Positions 1 to 8,761 of a stretch of 64,000 bases of DNA are shown piece by piece; within the stretch, counting starts at the first letter, position 1, and every line of letters starts with the position of its first letter. The stretch is from Streptomyces griseoluteus (GTDB taxonomy: Bacteria > Actinomycetota > Actinomycetes > Streptomycetales > Streptomycetaceae). Under the pieces are notes generated by a model that had not been told where the DNA came from, searched no databases, and worked only from the letters and a program-made list of their open reading frames with translations. The DNA lies in NCBI GenBank assembly GCA_000717735.1, contig JOBE01000032.1, positions 1 through 64,000 of the forward strand, written 5' to 3'. Position numbers and translations under genes: made by a program.

Positions 1-113
1 GGGTTTCAGTGTAGCGAGTGCATCAGGTTGATGCAGCATGTACCGTTGGCGGAAACACAGGACACCCCCAACACCCAGGAACCTCCCCCAAATTCCGAGA
101 GGAACGACCGCAG

Positions 114-802
114 ATGACCGGTCACCAGCAATCTACCGGACCCGACCCCGCATTGAGCAGCGATTCTGTGCGCCGGGTGACGCAGTACCAGACGGCAGGC
201 GTCAACGCCCGGTTGAAGCTGTTCGCGCTCCTGGAGGCACAGGGCGTGCCCGCGAGCGAGGCGGACGACCTGGTGGCCGCGCTGGAGGCCGGAGCGGTCG
301 CCGGGGCGCAGTGCCAGGTGGTGGAGCTGGACGGGATGGCGCCGGCCTCTCGGGGCGTGCTCTTCGAGGACGGCTGGGACGAGGGCGTCAGGACCGTGAG
401 CGAGGCCCTGGTGGGCATCGCGGACCGGGAGTGGTCTCGGCGTGGCGGCCGGTCGGCGGGGGCCGCTGAGCTGGCCGTACATCTGGCGGACGTGAGGCAG
501 CGTCAGCGGGCCGACCTGGTGCGGCTGGAGAGGTTCGTCCGGGAGGCCGTACTGCCGGGCACCCACCCGCACACCACGGCGCGGCGCCGGGTGCTGGAGG
601 CGCTGGGTGAGGCCGGCGGTCTGTGCACGGCCCGGACGCGGAGCGGGTCGGGGACGTCGTCGTCTGCACGCTCGATGCCGGGCACTACGACCCGGACGAC
701 GTGCCGCCCTTCAAGGACGGGAAGCCCGGCGGCTGGCACAAGGCCGGTGGGCAGATCTGGAACGACTCGGGCGCGGCTGCCATTCCGCACGCGGCCCTCT
801 GA
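114..802 (+). pseudogene. hypothetical protein, apparently frameshifted
   Basis: Starts at an ATG preceded by GAGAGGAACG. The first ~168 codons look coding (helical, Ala/Glu/Arg-rich). Near base 615-635 the coding signal jumps to another frame, which then reads VVVCTLDAGHYDPDDVPPF and a Trp/Gly-rich tail (GGWHKAGGQIWNDSG) ending at a TGA. From memory, tails of this type occur in small Streptomyces plasmid and phage proteins, so I think both parts belong to one gene with a 1-nt frameshift, or the tail is a separate 59-residue ORF starting at the GTG at 623. The first frame stays open into the helicase downstream, which is probably chance. Function unknown. Confidence 0.5.
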
Positions 803-839
803 AAAGACCACTGGAATTCAGCGCTCGGGGAGACACAGA

Positions 840-3515
840 ATGTCAGCGATTCAGCTCAAGGAACACCAGGTAGATCAGCGCTCCGCGTTTCGCAGGTGGG
901 TTGGATTCCCTGCAAGGTCATCTGTGCCCCCGCAGGGTGCCCGGGGCACGATCGTGTCAGCGACTGGCTCGGGCAAGACAATCACGGCCGCCGCGTGTGC
1001 TCTGGAAAGCTTCGCGGAAGGCCGGATCCTCGTGACGGTGCCCACCCTGGACCTGCTCGCGCAGACCGCCCAGGCGTGGCGTCTGGTGGGCCACCGGGCC
1101 CCGATGGTCGCGGTGTGCTCGCTGGAGAACGACGCGGTCCTGGGCTCGCTGGGGGTGCGCACCACCACGAACCCGATCCAGCTGGCCCTGTGGGCCGGGC
1201 ACGGGCCGGTCGTCGTGTTCGCTACGTACGCCTCTCTGGTGGACCGCGAGGATGTCGACGCTCCCGAGGGCCAGCGAAAGGTTCGCGGGCCGCTGGAGGC
1301 CGCGCTGGCGGGCGGGGAGCGCCTGTACGGGCAGCGCATGGACGGCTTCGACCTCGCGATCGTGGATGAGGCCCACGGAACCGCTGGTGATCTTGGTCGG
1401 CCGTGGGCCGCGATCCACGACAACGCCCGCATCCCGGCGGACTTCCGGCTCTACCTCACCGCGACCCCCCGCATTCTCGCCGCGCCCCGGCCGCAGAAGG
1501 GCACGAACGGCCAGGACGTGGAGATCGCGACCATGGCCGACGACCCTGACGGCACGTACGGTGCGTGGCTCGCCGAGCTCGGGCTGTCGGAGGCGATCGA
1601 GCGCGAAATCCTCGCGGGATTCGAGATCGACGTCCTGGAGATCCGCGACCCCTCCCCCGTGCTCGGGGAGTCGGAGGAGGCGCGGCGGGGCCGGCGCCTG
1701 GCGCTGCTGCAGACCGCGCTCCTGGAGCACGCCGCCGCGTACAACCTGCGTACGGTCATGACCTTCCACCAGAAGGTCGAGGAGGCCGCGGCGTTCGCGG
1801 AGAAGCTGCCCGAGACGGCCGCCGAGCTGTACATGAACGACGCCTCCGATGAGGACCTGGCGAGGGCGGAGAAGCTGCCCGCGTCGTCGATCGACGCGGA
1901 GTTCTACGAGCTGGAGGCCGGCCGCCATGTCCCGCCGGACCGGGTGTGGTCGGCGTGGCTGTGCGGCGACCACCTGGTGGCCGAGCGCCGGGAGGTGCTC
2001 AGGCAGTTCGCGAACGGCATCGACGCGGCCGGTCGCCGCGTGCACCGCGCCTTCCTCGCCAGCGTTCGCGTGCTCGGGGAGGGCGTGGACATCACCGGCG
2101 AGCGGGGCGTGGAAGCCGTGTGCTTCGCCGACACCCGCGGCTCGCAGGTGGAGATCGTGCAGAACATCGGCCGGGCGCTGCGGCTCAACAAGGACGGCTC
2201 CACCAAGGTCGCACGGATCATCGTGCCGGTGTTCCTGGAGCCCGGCGAAGACCCGACCGACATGGTCGCCTCCGCCAGCTTCAAGCCGCTCGTGGCCGTG
2301 CTCCAGGGCCTGCGCAGCCATGATGAACGCCTGGTCGAGCAGCTCGCCTCCCGCGCGCTCACGAGCGGGAAGCGCAAGGTGCACCTGCAGCGTGACGAGG
2401 ACGGGCGGATCGTCGGCACCGGCGGCGCGGGCGACGGCGAGGACCAGGAGGACGACGACACGCAGGCCGCCGCCGAAGCCGCCCTGCTGCACTTCTCCAG
2501 CCCGCGCGACGCGGCGACCATCGCAGCCTTCCTCCGCACGCGGGTGTACCGGCCGGAGTCACTGGTGTGGCTGGAGGGCTACCAGGCCCTCATCCGCTGG
2601 CGGGCGGAGAACGAGATCACCGGCGTCTACGCCGTGCCCTACGACGTCGAGGTCGAGGTCGGCGTCACGAAGAACTTCCCCCTCGGGCGGTGGGTGCACC
2701 AGCAGCGCAAGACCCTGCGCGCCGGCGAGCTCGAGGACCGGCGCAAGGTCCTCCTGGACGCCCCGGAGGCCGGGATGATCTGGGAGCCCGGCGAAGAGGC
2801 GTGGGAGGCCAAGCTCGCTGCGCTGCGCTCGTACCGGCGGGCCACCGGGCACCTCGCGCCGCGTCAGGACGCGGTCTGGGGCGAGGGCGAGGCGATGGTG
2901 CCCGTCGGGCAGCACATGGCCAACCTCCGGCGGAAGGGCGCGAAGAACGGCCTGGGCAAGGACCCGGAGCGGGCCGCCGTACGCGCGGCGCAGCTCACGG
3001 AGATCGACCCGGACTGGGACTGCCCGTGGCCGCTGGACTGGCAGCGCCACTACCGGGTGCTCGCCGACCTCGTCGACGCCGACGGCAGCCTGCCCGAGAT
3101 CCAGCCCGGCGTGCTCATGGACGGCGACGACATCGGCAAGTGGCTCCAGCAGCAGTCCCAGCCGGCCACATGGGCGCGACTCCTGCCCAAGCAGCAGGAA
3201 CGGCTGACCATGCTGGGCATCAAGCCGCTGGAGAAGCCCTCTCCCGCCTCGGCGGCGCCCCATACAGCGAAGGGCCCGAGCAAGGCCCAGCAGGCGTTCC
3301 AACGCGGCCTGGAAGCCCTCGCGCAGTGGGTGGAGCGGGAAGGCGCCGACCGGCCGGTGCCGCGCGGCCACAGCGAGGAAATCGCGGTCGACGGCGAGAC
3401 GGAGCCGGTAGCGGTGAAGCTGGGCGTGTGGGTCTCGAACACCAAGGCCCGGCGGGACAAGCTCGCCCAGGAGCAGCTGGACGCGCTGCGGAAGCTGGGC
3501 ATCGAGTGGGCATGA
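840..3515 (+). CDS. DEAD/DEAH-box helicase with helicase-associated (HA) domains
   Basis: Predicted 891-residue superfamily 2 helicase. Walker A is ATGSGKT at residues 41-47, the Walker B box is DEAH at 176-179, motif III is LTATP near 206 and motif VI is QNIGRALR near 441. The C-terminal third carries short Trp/Arg-rich helicase-associated modules (about 654-735 and again near 820-890), as in the HA-repeat helicases common on actinomycete plasmids and chromosome arms. ATG was chosen because GGGGAG lies just upstream and the motifs need only about 40 residues before Walker A; a much longer in-frame extension reads the upstream gene out of frame. Likely an ATP-dependent nucleic-acid translocase; substrate unknown. 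Confidence 0.85.
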   Translation: MSAIQLKEHQVDQRSAFRRWVGFPARSSVPPQGARGTIVSATGSGKTITAAACALESFAEGRILVTVPTLDLLAQTAQAWRLVGHRAPMVAVCSLENDAVLGSLGVRTTTNPIQLALWAGHGPVVVFATYASLVDREDVDAPEGQRKVRGPLEAALAGGERLYGQRMDGFDLAIVDEAHGTAGDLGRPWAAIHDNARIPADFRLYLTATPRILAAPRPQKGTNGQDVEIATMADDPDGTYGAWLAELGLSEAIEREILAGFEIDVLEIRDPSPVLGESEEARRGRRLALLQTALLEHAAAYNLRTVMTFHQKVEEAAAFAEKLPETAAELYMNDASDEDLARAEKLPASSIDAEFYELEAGRHVPPDRVWSAWLCGDHLVAERREVLRQFANGIDAAGRRVHRAFLASVRVLGEGVDITGERGVEAVCFADTRGSQVEIVQNIGRALRLNKDGSTKVARIIVPVFLEPGEDPTDMVASASFKPLVAVLQGLRSHDERLVEQLASRALTSGKRKVHLQRDEDGRIVGTGGAGDGEDQEDDDTQAAAEAALLHFSSPRDAATIAAFLRTRVYRPESLVWLEGYQALIRWRAENEITGVYAVPYDVEVEVGVTKNFPLGRWVHQQRKTLRAGELEDRRKVLLDAPEAGMIWEPGEEAWEAKLAALRSYRRATGHLAPRQDAVWGEGEAMVPVGQHMANLRRKGAKNGLGKDPERAAVRAAQLTEIDPDWDCPWPLDWQRHYRVLADLVDADGSLPEIQPGVLMDGDDIGKWLQQQSQPATWARLLPKQQERLTMLGIKPLEKPSPASAAPHTAKGPSKAQQAFQRGLEALAQWVEREGADRPVPRGHSEEIAVDGETEPVAVKLGVWVSNTKARRDKLAQEQLDALRKLGIEWA

Positions 3516-3540
3516 CGGTCCGGCGCTGAGCCGGAGTGTG

Positions 3541-3575
3541 CGAGACCCCGGGGCCGCGATGGTCCCGGGGTCTCG
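3541..3575 (+). terminator. hairpin terminator after helicase gene
   Basis: A perfect 12-bp stem (CGAGACCCCGGG pairing with CCCGGGGTCTCG) with an 11-nt loop begins 25 bp after the helicase stop. There is no long T tract, which is usual for actinomycete terminators. Confidence 0.7.
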
Positions 3576-3694
3576 TGCGTGAGGCCCTGCAACACGGTGG
3601 CGCAACAGCGGCCCTTGGCAGGCATCCCGGCCCTGTCACCCCAGGTCAGGGGTGCAACGCGGCTCGCGTGTCGCAGCAGCGACCCGAGGGCCGG

Positions 3695-3880
3695 CTACGG
3701 GCGGCGCGGGATGGTCACCTGGGCCTCCGCCAGGACGATGCCGGTCGCCGAGTCCCGGTGGACGGGAACGTACAGGCCCCAGTCGGCCTCACCGACGGTA
3801 AGCCAGTCTCCCTTCCACGGGGCGTCGTTGGTCTCCAGCACGCGACCGGCGAGCGGGCCACCCAGGAGTCGGACGATCAC
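3695..3880 (-). CDS. small hypothetical protein (61 aa)
   Basis: A 61-residue product starting at GTG with a canonical GGAGGT seven bases upstream; that ribosome site decides the start over a longer 86-residue reading. The sequence begins VIVRLLGGPLAGRVLETND and is rich in beta-forming residues with Trp at three positions. It resembles short conserved proteins of actinomycete phages and plasmids, but I cannot name a family. It is transcribed against the helicase and away from the next rightward gene. Confidence 0.6.
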   Translation of the reverse strand: MIVRLLGGPLAGRVLETNDAPWKGDWLTVGEADWGLYVPVHRDSATGIVLAEAQVTIPRRP

Positions 3881-4042
3881 AGCGGTACCTCCATCCAGTG
3901 GCGGGACTCTCCCGCCTCCACCCCTTGGTGGGCCTCGGCCCGCGAAGGACAGCATCCGGGCCGCCGAAAGAGTGAATCCGTCCTCGCGTACGTGGGCGCG
4001 GTTCTAGTCGTGTCGGCTCAACTCGCCTGATTTCAGGGGGTA

Positions 4043-4072
4043 TTGACATGTTTTCGGGTAGTCTGTCATGTT
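4043..4072 (+). promoter_or_regulatory. -35-like TTGACA and direct repeats
   Basis: A consensus TTGACA lies about 70 bp before the next start codon; no strong -10 is visible 16-18 bp downstream. The hexamer CATGTT occurs at 4047 and again at 4067, a 20-bp spacing (about two helical turns), as expected for a repressor bound on one DNA face. This may be the promoter-operator of the rightward gene. Confidence 0.4.
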
Positions 4073-4116
4073 CTGTCGCCAAGGTTCACAGCGAACGTGC
4101 GAGAGCGAGGAGTCCC

Positions 4117-4797
4117 ATGGCTCAGCGAACCGAGTACGACGAGGCCCAGGCCGCGAAGCGGCTGCACACGACGGTCGTGGTGCTGCGCTGGGCGCGGCAC
4201 GTGGGCGTGGTCCCGGATCCGGACGTCCGAGGCTTCGCATGGTCGCGGTCGGCGGTGGAGGCGATGGACGCGGCCGCCGTGCGGGCTGCGATGCCGCGCG
4301 AGGCGATCTCGCCGTACGAGGCGGCGAACCGGATCGCGGCAGCGCTGGGTACGCCGAACGAGCCCGGCCAGCCGCCGGCGGTGTCCTCCTACGCGGTGGA
4401 GCGCCTGATCGCGCTCGGCCTGCTGATCGACCTCAGCGGCCACCACCGGTACAGCGCCCTCAACCCCGACCAGGTCGACCAGGTCGCCGCCCGGGAGGGC
4501 CTGGCCGAACTGCTGGACCGTGAGGCGCCGCTCGGGCCGGAGCAGGCCGCGGCCCGGCTCGGCGTACGCCGGGTCGACTTCGAGTGGATGCGCCGCCTGG
4601 GCTGGATCGCTCCGGTCTCCTTCGGCCGCGTCCAGTTCGGCGCGAGCAAGGCCGGCGCCGTCGACGTCCCGCGCTTCGCCGCCGGGCACGTCGACGACCT
4701 GCCCAGGGCGCATCCCGAGGTCGACTGGGCGCAGCTGCGTACGGTGGAGAAGGGCCGACGCTCTCCCCTCGCCGGACTCCAGACGCAGCCGGCCTGA
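4117..4797 (+). CDS. hypothetical protein, possible DNA-binding
   Basis: Encodes 226 residues from an ATG with AGCGAGGAG upstream. The N-terminal part (EAAKRL-type helix followed by LRWARHVGVVPDPD) and a later segment (EQAAARLGVRRVDFEWMRRLGW) look like two MerR/excisionase-type helix-turn-helix units in a mostly helical protein. No catalytic motif is seen. It stands alone with its own promoter-like sequence and is followed by a terminator. Likely a sequence-specific DNA-binding protein; the target is unknown. Confidence 0.6.
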   Translation: MAQRTEYDEAQAAKRLHTTVVVLRWARHVGVVPDPDVRGFAWSRSAVEAMDAAAVRAAMPREAISPYEAANRIAAALGTPNEPGQPPAVSSYAVERLIALGLLIDLSGHHRYSALNPDQVDQVAAREGLAELLDREAPLGPEQAAARLGVRRVDFEWMRRLGWIAPVSFGRVQFGASKAGAVDVPRFAAGHVDDLPRAHPEVDWAQLRTVEKGRRSPLAGLQTQPA

Positions 4798-4827
4798 GCG
4801 CGCCCGGCCCCAGCCCCGGCCCCGACG

Positions 4828-4876
4828 AACGACACCTCTACCCCTCGGCTATCGCGTGGGAAAGAGGTGTCGTTTT
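4828..4876 (+). terminator. rho-independent terminator
   Basis: A perfect 12-bp stem (AACGACACCTCT with AGAGGTGTCGTT) closes a 23-nt loop and runs into TTTT. It starts about 30 bp after the preceding stop codon. Its right arm lies inside the first copy of the dispersed repeat. Confidence 0.75.
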
Positions 4877-5020
4877 ACGAAAGGGGCTTGCCCACAGCCA
4901 TTGACCTGGGGAAACGGAAGATCACCGAACTCGGGGGGTCCCACCCCCGGTCACACCTGCGGTCCCCCGCCTAGTGCACCCCTGCAACCACCTCTCCAGC
5001 CCCTTTCCGGTGCAATCCTC
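4848..5020. repeat. dispersed imperfect repeat, copy A
   Basis: About 170 bp shares ordered blocks with a second copy at 8762-8935 in the same orientation: TATCGCGTGG, AAAGAGGTGTCGT, GGCTTGCCCAC, CCGGTCACACCT, CGGTCCCCCGC and TCCGGTGCAA. Copy A lies in an intergenic space just before the PD-(D/E)XK nuclease gene. No open frame or transposase is associated, so its origin is unclear. Confidence 0.7.
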
Positions 5021-5112
5021 CCGGGCCTGCCGTTGCTGTCGGGATCATCGGAAAAGCGTGGCTGGTGACTGCGTTGCGCCGATAGGGTCGCCCGGCACAA
5101 AGGGGGTTGCTG

Positions 5113-6420
5113 ATGGGCAACAAGGTCGTGACTCTGCCGGAGATCCCGAAGGCCGGCGAGGACCTCGAGGACTACATCGCCGCGCTGTTCCAGGCGTCCG
5201 GTCATTTCGTGGAGAAACAGATCATCGAGAGGGATCCGGCCGACATCCTCGAACTCGACATCTTCGCGACCTACTACGGACCGGACGAGGCTCTGCGACG
5301 GCTGATCGAGGTCAAGGGCGGGAAGTGGGGCTTCACCGACCTGTTCAAGGTCGTGGGGTGGATGCAGTACCTGGACCTTGAGCACGGGGCCTTCTTCACC
5401 ACCCAGTGGGATGACCGGGCGTCCGCTCCGCGGAAGATGAAGCCTCTGGGCCTGGACGTCGTGTGCTTCGACGACTTCGAAGCCGCTCCGCAGCTGTTCA
5501 CGGAGAAGGGGTACGGCTCCTTCGCGGAACCCCGGCTCATCGGTCTGTGGCGGCACTCATACGGAGTCGAGCGCAAGTTCGTCAAGCTCATCCACAAGCA
5601 GGAGCGCGCCGGGCACGAAGGGGCCAAGGCCGCGAAGACGTACCACCGTCAGATCAACAACGGCACCTTCTTCGCCAGGGCCCCCGAGGAGTCGCTGGCG
5701 CTGCTCTACGAGGCGTACGGAGAGCACCCCAAGCTGACCCTGGGCTACGCACGCGAAATCGACGGCGGAGACTTCGACCCGCACGCGGCCGCGAGCGACA
5801 GTCCGAGCTGTCAGGCTGCGATCTTCTACGGCAAGCACCCTGAGCTCCAGGCGTGCATGTACCTGGAGCACCGGGCCCGGCTCGCCATCCTCAAGGCCGC
5901 CGTGGACTACGCACTCGCGCATCCCGACGGCCCACCTGAGTTCCGCACGTCGGAGGACGGGAAGTCGTTCTTCTTCCAGGGGCTGACCTACCACGTCCTG
6001 CCGGACACGTTCCACGACGGCATCGCATGGCTGCGAGAGCAGCCGAACTTCGCGCGGTACGCGACCTTCTGGCAGCAGTTCCTGTGGGGGTGGGGAGGGT
6101 TCTACCTCAAGGACAGGACGGGCGAGGAGTTCGAGTGGATGGCGAAGTACTCCGGCATCCCCGCCGACGAGATTCCCACGGCCCTCGAAGCCTTCGACCG
6201 CTTCTTCCCGATCACGAACGGCTGGCTCACCACCCCGGGCAACACCGACATCCACATGCTGAAGATGGTCCCGTGGATCTTCCAAGGCATCGGAGCCCAC
6301 CAACGTCGCATCCAGTACAACCTCGTCGACAACCTGTCCGCACTCAGGCCAACCGGCGCTCTGTACACGATCCCCGACCTCGCGAAGCGCATCAGCTGCG
6401 CGGTCGACTTCCTGCTGTAG
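5113..6420 (+). CDS. PD-(D/E)XK-type endonuclease-like protein
   Basis: A 435-residue protein starting at an ATG with AAGGGGG seven bases upstream. Residues ~1-110 look like a Mrr/restriction-type PD-(D/E)XK fold: an acidic strand LELDIFATYYG near 46-56 followed by LIEVKGGKWG near 63-72 gives the D...EVK active-site pattern. The remaining ~300 residues are unfamiliar, rich in aromatic residues and probably helical. It stands alone, directly after repeat copy A and an upstream terminator. A role in DNA restriction, defence or repair is inferred from the nuclease-like domain only. Confidence 0.6.
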   Translation: MGNKVVTLPEIPKAGEDLEDYIAALFQASGHFVEKQIIERDPADILELDIFATYYGPDEALRRLIEVKGGKWGFTDLFKVVGWMQYLDLEHGAFFTTQWDDRASAPRKMKPLGLDVVCFDDFEAAPQLFTEKGYGSFAEPRLIGLWRHSYGVERKFVKLIHKQERAGHEGAKAAKTYHRQINNGTFFARAPEESLALLYEAYGEHPKLTLGYAREIDGGDFDPHAAASDSPSCQAAIFYGKHPELQACMYLEHRARLAILKAAVDYALAHPDGPPEFRTSEDGKSFFFQGLTYHVLPDTFHDGIAWLREQPNFARYATFWQQFLWGWGGFYLKDRTGEEFEWMAKYSGIPADEIPTALEAFDRFFPITNGWLTTPGNTDIHMLKMVPWIFQGIGAHQRRIQYNLVDNLSALRPTGALYTIPDLAKRISCAVDFLL

Positions 6421-6848
6421 GCGTGACACCGGCCCGCACTTTCTCCCACGGATCGCCAGCAACGCCGCCCTGAACCTCGCCCGCAGACGCCCCTGGTAAG
6501 TCCCTCACAGCCGCACACAAGACACTCCCGCCAGGGAGAACGCCCTCCCAACCTCATAGGTCACCCCACAGCAACCCGTGTGGTCAGCGAAGCCGCCCCC
6601 ACTCACCACAGGCCGAGCCCGGAGGAGGCCGGGGAGGGGAGCAGCGCCTGGTGCTCGCCCTGCTCGGCGTCACCTCGTGCGTACGTCGTCGAGGTGACGT
6701 ACGCGGGGGGGGTGCTGGATGCGGCGGGGCGGCCAGGCCGACCCCGGTGCCGCACGCAGTGGGGAGGGTCCCAAGCGCTGCCCTCGCAGGTCGGAGGGTG
6801 CGGGGCGGATCTTGGTAAGACCAGTGGTGAGCGTGGCGGTAAGCCGGG

Positions 6849-6892
6849 TGAGCCTGTGGTGAGTGCCGCCGGTGGCACTCACCACAGGCTCA
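6849..6892. repeat. 44-bp near-perfect palindrome
   Basis: Two 19-bp arms (inner part GCCTGTGGTGAGTGCC and its complement) are perfectly complementary around the 6-nt centre GCCGGT, itself almost self-complementary. No T tract follows. It could be a bidirectional terminator, but its size and a DnaA-box-like site 25 bp further on also allow a replication or recombination role. Confidence 0.75.
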
Positions 6893-6916
6893 GAAGCGGG
6901 TTGTCGCCGATCCGGG

Positions 6917-6925
6917 TTATCCACA
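6917..6925 (+). promoter_or_regulatory. DnaA-box-like sequence TTATCCACA
   Basis: An exact match to the classical DnaA box TTATCCACA, 25 bp after the large palindrome. A single box is weak evidence for an origin; it may be chance. Confidence 0.35.
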
Positions 6926-6996
6926 GGCCGGAGCGGGATCGACGGTTCCTTCGTACGCTGCTGCCCCGAGTCGATCACACGGGGGGTGCGCGGGAT

Positions 6997-7242
6997 ATGC
7001 GGTACGGCGTGGTGGTGGAGGAGCTCGCGGTCGAGGTCATGGCGCAGCTGCCGAACGACGAGGCCCGGCGGGAGGTGATGGCCCTCGTGGAGGTCGCGCG
7101 GATCGATCCGCGGGCCTGGCCCGATGTGCGTGATCCCGGCTCGGTGGAGGAGATCCGGGAGGCGTTCGGGCGGCGGTGATGGATCCAGTACATGCCGCAC
7201 GCCGGAGCGATCGAGGTCCGTGACATCGGGTGGGCGGGCTGA
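6997..7242 (+). pseudogene. RelE-like small protein interrupted by TGA
   Basis: From an ATG (GGGGGG upstream) the frame reads 60 residues beginning MRYGVVVEELAVEVMAQLP, then meets TGA at 7177. In the same frame it continues at once with WIQYMPHAGAIEVRDIGWAG before a second TGA. The continuation resembles the C-terminal strand of RelE/ParE-like proteins, including the terminal Val-x-Asp-Ile-x-Trp type ending. The simplest reading is a nonsense mutation in a RelE-superfamily gene, leaving a truncated 60-residue product. No antitoxin gene is obvious beside it. Confidence 0.5.
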
Positions 7243-7305
7243 GCCACAAGAGCCGCCGCAGCGATCCGGGCCGGCGGCTATTCGTCAGACAAGAGGAGAT
7301 CGAGC

Positions 7306-8151
7306 ATGAGTCCCGTCCTGCGGGTCGTCACCTTCAACACGCTCTTCGGCGGACACACGGACTCCGGGTTCGGGCCGGCTGACCGGTGGGACGGGCAGAT
7401 GGAGTTCCTCCGGTCACTGCGGCCGGACGTCCTGGCCCTGCAGGAGCTCAACTTCTTCGAGCAGCTGGGCCGCAGGCGTCTGCACAGGGCGGTCACCGAA
7501 CTCGCGATGGCGCAGGGGTTCCTCGCGGAGGCCAATGTGACCACGGCCGGCCACCGCTTCCACTCCGCGATCCTGCTCAGCGACCGGGTCCGGGTCGATG
7601 CCGAGGGCGCGGACCGTACGCGCTACCACCACGTCATGGGCTGGGCGAACCTGATCGTGCCCGGCACGAACGGGCTGGTCGAGGTCCGCAACCTTCATCT
7701 CGATCCGTTCGACCCGCGCAACCGGGCGCGGGAGGTCGCCCCGCTGGAGGTCCTCGCCGCGCCCGGCCGGCTGTCGCTGGTCGTCGGCGACATCAACTCC
7801 ATCGGCGTCGGCTTCCCCGAGCCGGATTGGACTCGGCTCCAGCCGCATCTGCTCAACGGCCACCTGCGCTCGCCCGGCCAGGAGCCGGTCTCCGACCGAG
7901 AGGCGGTTGAACTACTCGCCCGCGCCGGCTTCGTCGACGCCAGCAGCCGCCTCGGGCAGGAGACGGTGGCGACGGCCGCGTTCGGCGACGGCGACGTGCC
8001 CCGACGCATGGACATCATCCTGGCGAGCCCCACCCTGGCCCCTGCCCTGGTCGGCTACCAGGTGCACATGGAACCCGTCGAGACCGGCCTGTCGGATCAC
8101 GCCGCCGTCAGCGCGGACTTCGACCTCGGCCTGCTGGCCCGAGCGGCATGA
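7306..8151 (+). CDS. endonuclease/exonuclease/phosphatase family protein
   Basis: A 281-residue DNase I-like hydrolase starting at ATG with AGGAG upstream. Family motifs appear in order: VVTFNTLFGG at the N-terminus, LALQELN near 43-49 (metal-binding Glu), NLHLDPFD in the middle, VVGDINS near 160 (Asp/Asn) and GLSDHAAVS near the C-terminus (Asp-His). These are the metal and catalytic residues of the fold, so the enzyme should be active. There is no clear signal peptide. The substrate (DNA, phospholipid or a small phosphoester) cannot be told from sequence. Confidence 0.85.
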   Translation: MSPVLRVVTFNTLFGGHTDSGFGPADRWDGQMEFLRSLRPDVLALQELNFFEQLGRRRLHRAVTELAMAQGFLAEANVTTAGHRFHSAILLSDRVRVDAEGADRTRYHHVMGWANLIVPGTNGLVEVRNLHLDPFDPRNRAREVAPLEVLAAPGRLSLVVGDINSIGVGFPEPDWTRLQPHLLNGHLRSPGQEPVSDREAVELLARAGFVDASSRLGQETVATAAFGDGDVPRRMDIILASPTLAPALVGYQVHMEPVETGLSDHAAVSADFDLGLLARAA

Positions 8152-8164
8152 CGTCGCGGACCGG

Positions 8165-8680
8165 TCAGGCCCTGCCGGCGCTGAGGTGGTGGTAGTCGAG
8201 CCAGTACGTCGCCCGACGCGCCGCCTCGCGCATCAACGTCCCGCCGGGCCACTGCTCCATGGAGGGCAGCTCCAGCCCGCCCGCGCCGGAGGAGAGCGGC
8301 GGACGGTACTCGGCGAGCTGACGGAACAGCGCGGACAACGGCGAGTCGTCCTCCAGGTCGTGGCCGCGCCCTGTCAGGGCATCGCGGACGGTGTCCTCGA
8401 TCTGCAGCTCGCCCACCGGGTCCGGCGTAAGCGCGGCGACGAGCTGCTCCACCGGCACCTCCTCCGGCTCGCTGTCGAAGTCGCCCGCGTACAACGCGAG
8501 CGCAACGGTGGGCAGCGCATGCTCGACGGCGCTGCCGCTGTACTCCTTCAGCCACGCCGGCTCCAGCAGCATGGCCGCCCGGCGCAGGGCGCGATGCCAC
8601 CTAAAGGTCATCCACGTGCCGGTCGAGACCGGAAACGCCAACTGGCCTGCCGCCCACCACAGATCCCGTGTATCCGCCAT
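8165..8680 (-). CDS. hypothetical protein (171 aa)
   Basis: Starts MADTRDLWWAAGQLAFPVST at an ATG; a longer upstream frame is Arg/Gly-rich and looks non-coding. The protein is soluble and acidic, with a Trp-rich N-terminus and a C-terminus ending TYWLDYHHLSAGRA. No known motif was recognised. It converges with the endonuclease/exonuclease/phosphatase gene, leaving only 13 bp between stops. Confidence 0.6.
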   Translation of the reverse strand: MADTRDLWWAAGQLAFPVSTGTWMTFRWHRALRRAAMLLEPAWLKEYSGSAVEHALPTVALALYAGDFDSEPEEVPVEQLVAALTPDPVGELQIEDTVRDALTGRGHDLEDDSPLSALFRQLAEYRPPLSSGAGGLELPSMEQWPGGTLMREAARRATYWLDYHHLSAGRA

Positions 8681-8761
8681 GGTGACCAACCTATGACTCG
8701 CGGTGTTCCCGTGTCTCCCCCGCCTCCCGGCCGCCGTCGCAGTCCGGCTTCCTCTTCCCAC

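Larger units (their letters stand above)
6421..6996. other. intergenic region with nested inverted repeats
   Basis: No convincing gene is seen. GCGTACGTC at 6679 pairs with GACGTACGC at 6696, and an overlapping CACCTC/GAGGTG pair could form an alternative hairpin. The motif CTCACCACAGGC occurs near 6602 and again within a large palindrome at 6849-6892, which is listed separately with the nearby DnaA-like box. Confidence 0.5.

Noticed and set aside
18..840. Open frame extending the helicase N-terminus back to base 18
   Set aside because: The extension changes from plausible to out-of-frame coding at ~620 and has Ser/Arg/Thr-rich, shadow-like composition; helicase motifs and ribosome site fit the ATG at 840.
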